NCBI GenBank assembly: GCA_910589385.1
Contig: CAJUTU010000034.1
Location: forward strand, 1 to 39,881
Length of the DNA stretch: 39,881 nt
Reading direction: 5' to 3'
Origin: an uncultured Lachnospiraceae bacterium
GTDB taxonomy: Bacteria > Bacillota > Clostridia > Lachnospirales > Lachnospiraceae
Position 1 is the first letter of the stretch; the number at the start of each line of letters is the position of its first letter. Below, piece by piece: positions 16,204-22,588 of the stretch. Under the pieces are notes generated by a model that saw only the letters and a program-made list of their open reading frames with translations, was not told where the DNA came from and searched no databases. A program made the translations under genes and the position numbers.

Positions 16204-17889
16204 TTATCTGTACCCACGCAGCCGGAATCTCTGAACGGAAACCTTCAATTCCTCTGCCTGCCCATGCAGTTCCTCCGCAGAGAACGCTGATCTCTCTGCC
16301 GTGGATGCGTTGGTCTGTACAACGCTTGAAATCTGTTCCATGCCCAGCGTAAGCTGGCGGAGCTCTTCTACCTGATGCGTCGCGGAATCTGCAATCCTCT
16401 CAACCAGTTCTGTAGATCTGCGCGCCCCGGCAACCCCTACCGCAAGCGCCTCTGTTGTGTCTACAGATAACGCTGTCCCCTGTTCAACCAGACGGACAGA
16501 TTCTTCGATCAATGCCGTAATATTCTTTGCAGACGCAGCGCTCTTATTGGCCAGGCTCTGCACTTCATCTGCCACTACTGCAAATCCTTTCCCTGTCTCA
16601 CCGGCACGTGCTGCCTCTACAGCCGCATTCAAGGCCAGGATATTGGTCTGGAAAGAAATATCTTCGATCGTCTTGATAATGCCGCCGATCTCATGAGAGG
16701 ATTTGGAGATATTCTCCATGGAAGCGGTCAGTTCCTCCATCTTGGCATTACAAAGCTCCAATTGTGCCGCTGCGTCCATAGAACTCTTCCTGGCATGGTC
16801 CGCATCGGAAGATGTATTGTCCACCTGCTCCGATAACTGCTGGATACTTGCCGTAAGTTCCTCTACCGCCGAAGCCTGGTCTACAGTGCCTTTAGAAAGG
16901 ATCTGTGCGCCGGTCGCCACCTGCTGGGACTCTACCGTTACCCGCTCTGCGGTCTGGTTGATCTGTAAAAGAGCCTCGTTGAACGCATCCAGGATCTGCT
17001 TCATGGCTCTCTGGATCGGCTGGAATTCGCCACGGTAATCATTTCCGATCGACAGATCCATATTCCCCCGTGCCATCTCAGCCATCTTATGGTCAATATC
17101 CTTAATAATTTTTTTCAATTCCCGTTTCGTCTCATGGATAGATTCTACCAGCCTTCCAATCTCAGACGTATCCGATTCCAAAGCGAAATCTGCCGAAAGA
17201 TTCCCACTGGCGATCTCCCCCATCTGATCCTTCACTGCGATCACCGGAGAAAGGACACGCTTTCTGGTAAGCACCAGATTCGTCACCTGCAGCACACCGA
17301 CCACAAACAAAGCGGCCACCATAGCGATCAGCAGGCTGTTCGCCCACATTCCCTGACGTTCCACCTCTTCCATGCTTCTTTTATCAATAGATTCTAAAAA
17401 TTCTTCTTTTAATGCATTGGTTTTTGCAACCGCCATACTGTATTCTTCACCATATACAAAATCCAGGGCATCCTCGATCCGCCCTGACTCCACCTCTGCC
17501 ATAGCCTCTTCTTCCAGCGGGACCAATGAATCGGAAATCGCTGACATCTGGTCAATCATTGACTGCTCATCATCCGTAATCCCAATTTCCTGCATCGCCG
17601 CAATGCCGCCCTCACGGTTCTTCTGGATATTGACCTCATCCTGATAAGCATCATAGTACTCCTGCCCCCCTGTCGCCGCATACGCACGTACCTCATTTGT
17701 CAAAAAGGATGATGCATTCATAAACCGATTTGCAGCATATGTAAGATTAAACCGCTCTGAATTAGCGGCGCTAAGCTGCTGGCTCACCCTGACCTGGAAA
17801 AATAAAAAGATGATTACGATACATAGTGCAAAAATAGACGCCCCATTCAAAATTAACGTCAGTGTAGATTGATTCATTGTTTTTTTCAT
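16204..17889 (-). CDS. Methyl-accepting chemotaxis protein
   Basis: A 561-residue transmembrane chemoreceptor. TM1 is at about 9-32 and TM2 at about 183-207. Between them is an all-helical periplasmic-type sensor of ~150 residues (four-helix bundle type rather than Cache). A HAMP domain follows (about 208-260), then a second HAMP-like stretch (260-313) and the cytoplasmic signalling hairpin, whose tip EDISFQTNILALNAAVEAARAG lies at about 409-430. The C-terminal end lacks an NWETF-type pentapeptide. I start at the ATG at 17889 because GGGAGGAG precedes it; the frame stays open for another 22 codons. It lies downstream of the sodium symporter gene on the same strand. No flagellar or other chemotaxis genes are in the window. 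Confidence 0.93.
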   Translation of the reverse strand: MKKTMNQSTLTLILNGASIFALCIVIIFLFFQVRVSQQLSAANSERFNLTYAANRFMNASSFLTNEVRAYAATGGQEYYDAYQDEVNIQKNREGGIAAMQEIGITDDEQSMIDQMSAISDSLVPLEEEAMAEVESGRIEDALDFVYGEEYSMAVAKTNALKEEFLESIDKRSMEEVERQGMWANSLLIAMVAALFVVGVLQVTNLVLTRKRVLSPVIAVKDQMGEIASGNLSADFALESDTSEIGRLVESIHETKRELKKIIKDIDHKMAEMARGNMDLSIGNDYRGEFQPIQRAMKQILDAFNEALLQINQTAERVTVESQQVATGAQILSKGTVDQASAVEELTASIQQLSEQVDNTSSDADHARKSSMDAAAQLELCNAKMEELTASMENISKSSHEIGGIIKTIEDISFQTNILALNAAVEAARAGETGKGFAVVADEVQSLANKSAASAKNITALIEESVRLVEQGTALSVDTTEALAVGVAGARRSTELVERIADSATHQVEELRQLTLGMEQISSVVQTNASTAERSAFSAEELHGQAEELKVSVQRFRLRGYR

Positions 17890-18024
17890 TTTGACCACTC
17901 CTCCCGGTATTTGGCAGCGCAGGCCCGCATTCTGCTGCCACTCTTTCCAAAACACTCCCCCACCAGAAAACCGTCAAAATTTTAATCTCAAGTGAAAAAG
18001 CACTTTCAGAGACCCACTATCTTT

Positions 18025-18053
18025 ATTTTACCTAAATCCACCGGAAATTTCAA
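18025..18053 (-). promoter_or_regulatory. Candidate promoter of the chemoreceptor gene
   Basis: TTGAAA (18048-18053) and TAAAAT (18025-18030) on the minus strand are 17 bases apart. It would give a leader of about 130 bases. I looked for a sigma-28 flagellar-type promoter and did not find one. Confidence 0.5.
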
Positions 18054-18094
18054 TATAATAATCGAAAATAGGCCATCATTTTTAGTAATTAGTA

Positions 18095-18125
18095 ACAGTC
18101 CACAGCCTAGCCGGCCATGGACTGT
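18095..18125 (-). terminator. Possible terminator of the symporter gene
   Basis: ACAGTCCA and TGGACTGT form an 8-bp stem around a 15-base loop, 13 bases after the symporter stop. The following minus-strand sequence is AT-rich but has no clean T-run. Confidence 0.5.
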
Positions 18126-18137
18126 TTCAATGATCAA

Positions 18138-19601
18138 TCACACTTCTTTTTTCCGCACAACCGCACAGATAATGATAAATCCCAAGAACAGCACTGCAGC
18201 CGCCATCCATCCTGTAAGCGCCGCCGCCCCCTGTCCTGCAAATTTGTCATAATATCCCTTCAGATAAATAACAATAATAATCAACGGAAGAACATAGGAT
18301 ACATACCCTTTTAATATATTTGGGAAACCAAGCCCTTTTCCGGTATTTGCCTCTTCCAGAAAGTTTTTCCATCCCCATCCATTTTTTCTCGTACAAAAAA
18401 GCACATATCCCAGGCTGCCTAGCGGAAGCAGGTTATTGGAAACAATAAAATCCTCCAGATCCATGATATTTGTCCCGGCGCCCAAAGGTTCGAAGCCCGC
18501 CAGGATATTAAATCCCAGGACACAAGGCATACTCAGTACAATGATCAACGCCGCACTCACAAGCACACTTTTATTTCTGGACCAGCCAAAAATATCCATA
18601 TCAAAAGAAATAATATTTTCAAATACAGCCACGATCGTGGTAAATGCGGCAAACGTCAAAAACAAGAAGAAAAGAGCGCTCCAGATCTGTCCCCCCGGCA
18701 TCTGCGCAAAAATATTCGGGATCGTGATAAAGATCAGGCTCGGGCCTGCCCCCGGCTCAATCCCAAAAGCAAAGCAGGAGGGTATGATGATAAATCCCGC
18801 CATCAGCGCCACAAAGGTATCCAATGCAGTAATGCTGACCGCTTCACCTGTAAGGCTCCTTTCTTTTCCAATGTAGCTCCCGAATATCATCATTGCCCCC
18901 ACTCCGATCGAGAGGGTGAAAAATGCCTGGCTCATCGCCCCAAAGATGACATTCCCGATCCCCATCTCCATCATCCTCTGGAAATCCGGTACAAGATAGA
19001 AACGAATCCCTTCTCCCGCGCCTTCCAGAAATATAGAATGGACCGCCAGGACCAGCATGATGATAAGAAGGGCTGACATCATAAATTTTGAGACACGCTC
19101 AATCCCTTTTTGTATCCCAAACTGGCAGACTGCAAAGCCAACGACACAGATTAAGATTGTCCAGAATGCCATAACCGGCGCGCTCCCCAGCATATTTGAA
19201 AATCCCGCCGACACTTCTTCGGCAGATGCACCCACAAATTCTCCGCGGATGCTGCGGTAACAGTAATAGATCATCCAGCCGCCCACAGTTGTGTAGAACA
19301 TCATGAGCAGGTAACTCCCGACGATCCCGACCCATTTCGTAACATGCCAGCTTGTCCCGTCCGGCTCTAACTTTTCAAACCCTGCAGCCACGCTGCGGCC
19401 GCTCCCTCTGCCGATTGCGAACTCACAGGTTAATACCGGGATTCCCAGAATCAGCAGGAACGCCAGATAAATCAATATAAATGCCGCCCCTCCATATTCT
19501 CCGCACATATACGGAAACTTCCATACATTCCCAATCCCGATGGCACACCCGGCCGATACCAGGATAAATCCCAGCCTGGATCCAAATTTTTCACGCTTCA
19601 C
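18138..19601 (-). CDS. Neurotransmitter:sodium symporter (SNF/NSS) family transporter
   Basis: A 487-residue LeuT-fold, Na+-coupled importer of the NSS family, most likely for an amino acid. TM1 holds the family hallmark GCAIGIGNVWKFPYM, whose unwound GIGN supplies Na+ and substrate contacts. About 11-12 hydrophobic helices follow, ending in a basic/acidic tail (RKKEV). I prefer the GTG at 19601 because AAGGAGGAG lies eight bases before it. Upstream in-frame ATGs at 19625 and 19655 exist, but the former overlaps the ribosome site and the extra residues look unlike the family. It precedes the chemoreceptor gene on the same strand. Confidence 0.9.
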   Translation of the reverse strand: MKREKFGSRLGFILVSAGCAIGIGNVWKFPYMCGEYGGAAFILIYLAFLLILGIPVLTCEFAIGRGSGRSVAAGFEKLEPDGTSWHVTKWVGIVGSYLLMMFYTTVGGWMIYYCYRSIRGEFVGASAEEVSAGFSNMLGSAPVMAFWTILICVVGFAVCQFGIQKGIERVSKFMMSALLIIMLVLAVHSIFLEGAGEGIRFYLVPDFQRMMEMGIGNVIFGAMSQAFFTLSIGVGAMMIFGSYIGKERSLTGEAVSITALDTFVALMAGFIIIPSCFAFGIEPGAGPSLIFITIPNIFAQMPGGQIWSALFFLFLTFAAFTTIVAVFENIISFDMDIFGWSRNKSVLVSAALIIVLSMPCVLGFNILAGFEPLGAGTNIMDLEDFIVSNNLLPLGSLGYVLFCTRKNGWGWKNFLEEANTGKGLGFPNILKGYVSYVLPLIIIVIYLKGYYDKFAGQGAAALTGWMAAAVLFLGFIIICAVVRKKEV

Positions 19602-19761
19602 TTCATTCTCCTCCTTTTTAGGCATCCCATGCTCTTGCAGACAAAACGTATACACAATCTTTACACAATACTCCTGTCGATAAGATTCATGCGTTTTACC
19701 AAACTAATTTATCATATTTGTATAAATTTGTCTACTTACAGCAAAGATCGTGACGCCGGCG

Positions 19762-20550
19762 TTACAGGCCAAAGGCAGACAGAAGCCGTGTGAAAATTAT
19801 ATCTCCATAGAAATAAGCGGTTCCAAGCCCGGCTGCCAAAAACGGCCCCCATACGAAGTGGGCGTTTCGACCGTGCTTTCCTTTTGCAAGCATCGCAATA
19901 CGATAGATCCCCCCTGCCGCCAATCCTAAAAAAGCTGCCAAAATCATTGCACGCCATCCCAGAAGGAAACCGCTGCATGCCATCAGCTTGATGTCTCCGC
20001 AGCGAAATACGCCGTCCACCAGAAGCACCGTCCAAAACATGGGGAGAGCCACGACTGCCATGCCGGACAGCCGTTCTATCAGGATAAGTTCCGGATAAAA
20101 ATGGATGGATACGAGCGCCAATAATAAAATCCATAGAAGAAAACGGTTACAGATGACCCCGGTATCCCAGTCAATCCATGCCATGGCTGTGAGAATCCCA
20201 AGATAAGCAAACGCAAGCAGGCCTTTGAGTGAGATAAGCCCTGACATTCCACAGCCAAAAAAGATACCACAAAACACAAATGCCGCGCCGCCCAGACATT
20301 CGATAAAAAAATACCGTTTTGAGATTGACGTCCCACAACCAAGGCATTTCCCCCTTTGTATCAGAAAACTGATACAAGGAATCAGTTCCTTCACCGTCAG
20401 TTTTCTGCCACAGTCCGGGCAGCGGCTCTTTCCATGTATGATGCTCTCCCGATACGGGAGGCGGAAGATCACGACATTTATAAAACTAAAAACACAGGCT
20501 CCCGTCATAAAGCGGAAAATCCATAGAAATCCTTCCATTATGATGTTCAT
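19762..20550 (-). CDS. Type IV prepilin peptidase (A24 aspartic protease)
   Basis: A 262-residue polytopic membrane protease/methylase that cleaves type IV prepilin-like leaders. The N-terminal cytoplasmic domain has a zinc-finger-type quartet, C44/C47 and C69/C72 (CPDC, CLGC). The two catalytic aspartates are D127 in AWIDWDTG and D186 in the GxGD-like FRCGDIK, here CGD rather than GGD. About seven to eight hydrophobic segments are present. AAAGGGA lies ~13 bases before the first ATG, and a second ATG four codons on is equally possible. It stands alone: no pilin, secretion ATPase or competence gene lies within the window, so its substrates are encoded elsewhere. Confidence 0.9.
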   Translation of the reverse strand: MNIIMEGFLWIFRFMTGACVFSFINVVIFRLPYRESIIHGKSRCPDCGRKLTVKELIPCISFLIQRGKCLGCGTSISKRYFFIECLGGAAFVFCGIFFGCGMSGLISLKGLLAFAYLGILTAMAWIDWDTGVICNRFLLWILLLALVSIHFYPELILIERLSGMAVVALPMFWTVLLVDGVFRCGDIKLMACSGFLLGWRAMILAAFLGLAAGGIYRIAMLAKGKHGRNAHFVWGPFLAAGLGTAYFYGDIIFTRLLSAFGL

Positions 20551-20658
20551 ATGATTTCAGTCCCTTTCTTCTAATGTGTGTAAGACCCGATGCCTTCTGC
20601 AGCGGTGTCTGCCTTGTACATGATCCATCTGAAACATATACAGATTGTCAGTTGTTGC

Positions 20659-20664
20659 ATTATA
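20659..20664 (-). promoter_or_regulatory. Extended -10 promoter of the prepilin peptidase gene
   Basis: TATAAT preceded by TGC on the minus strand gives an extended -10. The -35 region is only A/T-rich. The leader would be about 100 bases. Confidence 0.5.
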
Positions 20665-20772
20665 GCAAAAATTTTTTTCATTTTGGTCTGTATGGGATAA
20701 ATCAGACTTTTTTAGGGATGTTTTGTGAGATGGGCAGATTACGACGGCCATCCCCATGCCGCGCATTTTTTA

Positions 20773-20800
20773 TTGTAAAACAAAAGAAATGTGTTATACT
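20773..20800 (+). promoter_or_regulatory. Promoter of the GH5 lipoprotein gene
   Basis: TTGTAA (20773-20778) and TATACT (20795-20800) are 16 bases apart, with TGT just before TATACT (extended -10). The start codon is 48 bases downstream. Confidence 0.75.
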
Positions 20801-20847
20801 CATACATGAATTTGGTAATTATTTTATACCTTTGAGGAGGACGATCA

Positions 20848-22038
20848 ATGAAAAAAATCCTGGCAGTTTTTTTATGCGCCGCCATCGTTTTAGGAACAGC
20901 TATCCTGACGCAGGGGTGCAGCAGCGGCAGCCAAAGCGGACACACAGAGCAAGAGACCGCAGACAGCGGCACACTGGGAAACCGCTCAGAACCAGAGGCT
21001 CCGGACGAAATCAAAGACAATTCTGATGCCGATGCAAAAGAAGAAACTTCTGACATGAAAACAGGGGATACTGAATCTGACAGTACGGCACAAGGCGGAA
21101 CAACCGTCTCAGGCCCGGCGCGGCCTTCTGTCAACGGCGCTCTCCATGTAGACGGGACACAGCTTGTTGACAAAAGCGGAAACCCGGTCCAGCTGCGTGG
21201 GATCAGCACCCACGGACTGGCCTGGTTCCCGGATTATATCAATGAAGACTGTTTCCGGCAGCTCCACGAGGAATGGCAGGCCAACGTCATCCGTCTGGCT
21301 ATGTATACTGCTGAATACGGCGGTTATTGTACGGACGGGGACAAGGAATACTTGAAGCAATTAGTCCAGAACGGCGTAGATTATGCCAGGAATCAGGATA
21401 TGTACGTCATTGTGGACTGGCATATCCTGTCGGATTCCAATCCGAATATGTATGTGGATGAGGCAAAAGCATTTTTTCAGGAAATCGCCGGAAAATATGC
21501 CGGCGAAGAGCATATCTTGTATGAAATATGCAATGAGCCAAACGGAGGGACAACCTGGGAGGATATCAAAGCCTATGCGGCAGAAGTAATCCCTGTTATC
21601 CGCTCCGCCGATGAGGATGCCGTGATCCTCGTGGGGACGCCCAACTGGTCCCAGTTCGTAGACCAAGCCGCTGCCGCCCCCATCACGGAATATGAAAACC
21701 TGATGTACACGCTTCATTTTTATGCCGCAACGCATACGGATGACCTGCGTGCAAAAATGACAGAGGCAGTCAATAACGGCCTGCCTGTATTTGTATCCGA
21801 ATACGGAATCTGTGATGCCAGCGGCAGCGGAGCCATTGACGAGGCGCAGGCAGACCTGTGGGTAGAGGCTATGGACAACTGCGGCGTCAGCTATGTGGCA
21901 TGGAATCTGTCCAATAAGGAGGAAACCTCGGCAATCCTCCAGAGTTCCTGTAGTAAGACCAGCGGATTTACCCAGGACGACCTGAGCGCATCCGGCAAAT
22001 GGCTGTACCAGATGCTGGCCAGTGTGGAAAACGGCTGA
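20848..22038 (+). CDS. GH5-family endoglucanase-like lipoprotein
   Basis: A 396-residue exported beta-glucanase. A lipoprotein signal peptide ends in the lipobox LTQGC with C24, so the enzyme should be anchored outside the cell. A low-complexity Asp/Glu/Ser/Thr/Gly linker runs to about residue 92. The GH5 barrel follows: LRGISTHGLAW, NVIRLAMYT, VIVDWHIL, the acid E230 in EICNEPNG, LHFYAATH and the nucleophile E318 in VFVSEYG, then YVAWNLSNK. The layout is that of GH5 subfamily 2 cellulases. There is no carbohydrate-binding domain. GAGGAGG precedes the ATG. It is a single-gene unit and the only clearly extracellular glycosidase in the window. The stop is followed closely by the antisense-RNA promoter, with no obvious terminator of its own. 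Confidence 0.93.
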   Translation: MKKILAVFLCAAIVLGTAILTQGCSSGSQSGHTEQETADSGTLGNRSEPEAPDEIKDNSDADAKEETSDMKTGDTESDSTAQGGTTVSGPARPSVNGALHVDGTQLVDKSGNPVQLRGISTHGLAWFPDYINEDCFRQLHEEWQANVIRLAMYTAEYGGYCTDGDKEYLKQLVQNGVDYARNQDMYVIVDWHILSDSNPNMYVDEAKAFFQEIAGKYAGEEHILYEICNEPNGGTTWEDIKAYAAEVIPVIRSADEDAVILVGTPNWSQFVDQAAAAPITEYENLMYTLHFYAATHTDDLRAKMTEAVNNGLPVFVSEYGICDASGSGAIDEAQADLWVEAMDNCGVSYVAWNLSNKEETSAILQSSCSKTSGFTQDDLSASGKWLYQMLASVENG

Positions 22039-22076
22039 CATTCACTATATTTCTTCACAAAAAGCACTAAAGTATC

Positions 22077-22105
22077 TTGAATTACACTATCTAACGTGCT
22101 ATGAT
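22077..22105 (+). promoter_or_regulatory. Promoter of the antitoxin RNA
   Basis: TTGAAT (22077-22082) and TATGAT (22100-22105), 17-base spacing, extended -10 (TGC). Transcription should begin near 22112, just before GGGAAA. The same layout occurs, inverted, at the toxin promoter. Confidence 0.75.
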
Positions 22106-22111
22106 GTGAAA

Positions 22112-22215
22112 AAGGGAAAGCCAAAGAAGCGGCTACCCTCTAAATACTAACAATTATGACATTTTACAATGTCCAGCCGTCAGCTATTCGCGGTAGTTGG
22201 CGGCTACTTTCTTTT
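22112..22215 (+). ncRNA. Probable antisense antitoxin RNA of a type I toxin system
   Basis: A roughly 100-base RNA is predicted from the strong promoter at 22077-22105 to the hairpin terminator at 22175-22205. It has no ribosome site and no plausible reading frame. Its 3' part is fully antisense to the end and 3' UTR of the 30-residue toxin gene on the other strand. Its 5' part carries GCGGCTAC (22129-22136), repeated in the same direction at 22200-22207, so the 5' part can also pair with the toxin mRNA end around the stop codon. The layout follows convergent type I systems such as Fst and TxpA. The ends are estimated from sequence only. Confidence 0.7.
22175..22205. terminator. Hairpin terminator of the antitoxin RNA, overlapping the toxin stop
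   Basis: A 12-bp stem (22175-22186 with 22194-22205, two G-T pairs) and a seven-base loop are followed on the plus strand by ACTTTCTTTTG. On the minus strand the same stem lies in the toxin mRNA's 3' UTR and includes its stop codon; a second small hairpin (GACATT/AATGTC, 22158-22173) follows it there. Confidence 0.75.
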
Positions 22216-22296
22216 GTCCCTAAAAATCTGATATAACAGACTGATAAGGGCAACGACAAATGTACAAAACAAGAAAAAATCCTGATATGTAATCAT
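22204..22296 (-). CDS. Holin-like type I toxin peptide (30 aa)
   Basis: This tiny gene encodes a 30-residue peptide starting MITYQDFFLF, with a single membrane helix (about 7-23, FFLFCTFVVALISLLYQIF) and a basic end, RDKRK. This is the pattern of 'putative holin-like toxins', which insert in the membrane and stop growth when over-produced. GGAGGGG lies six bases before the ATG. The frame is open further upstream, but that stretch is untranslated leader with structure of its own. The stop codon falls within the hairpin shared with the antisense RNA. The 85-base leader contains two CCCTCC segments (minus strand, 22347-22352 and 22324-22329) and a decoy GGAGGGG (22334-22340) that could mask or free the true ribosome site at 22303-22309. 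Confidence 0.82.
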   Translation of the reverse strand: MITYQDFFLFCTFVVALISLLYQIFRDKRK

Positions 22297-22387
22297 CGTT
22301 ATCCCCTCCTTCCTCTTTAGTCTGGAGGGTAAGCCCCTCCGACGATGGAGGGCAGCCGCCTTAGTTCTTCGGTTTTCCCGTGCAGCT

Positions 22388-22416
22388 ATTATAGCATGTG
22401 ATTTCATAAAGCACAA
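22388..22416 (-). promoter_or_regulatory. Promoter of the toxin mRNA
   Basis: On the minus strand TTGTGC (22411-22416) and TATAAT (22388-22393) have 17-base spacing with an extended -10 (TGC). The transcript should begin near 22381, just before GGGAAA, as in the antitoxin RNA. Confidence 0.75.
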
Positions 22417-22532
22417 TCATCCTTGAACCACAAAAAGACCTGCTAAAAACAGTTTTTTTCAATAATTTCGTATTATCTTTCTGTTTTTCTTATACAAAGA
22501 GAGGCAGCGGCGGACTTTCATAATGCGCTTTC

Positions 22533-22580
22533 AAAAAGAGGCCTGAGTATCAAAAATCTCGTATACCCCAGCCTCTTTTT
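22533..22580 (-). terminator. Rho-independent terminator of the ABC permease operon
   Basis: AAAAAGAGGC (22533-22542) and GCCTCTTTTT (22571-22580) form a perfect 10-bp stem with a further GTAT/ATAC pair in the loop region. On the minus strand the stem ends in TTTTT nine bases after the permease stop. Confidence 0.85.
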
Positions 22581-22588
22581 ACAATCTC

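Noticed and set aside
17890..18137. Sigma-28 flagellar-type promoter for the chemoreceptor
   Set aside because: No TAAA-N15-GCCGATAA-like sequence; a sigma-A-like pair is present instead.
22297..22416. 40-residue N-terminal extension of the toxin frame
   Set aside because: The ribosome site and holin-like peptide begin at 22296; the upstream stretch contains the promoter's -10 and the structured leader, so it is not translated.
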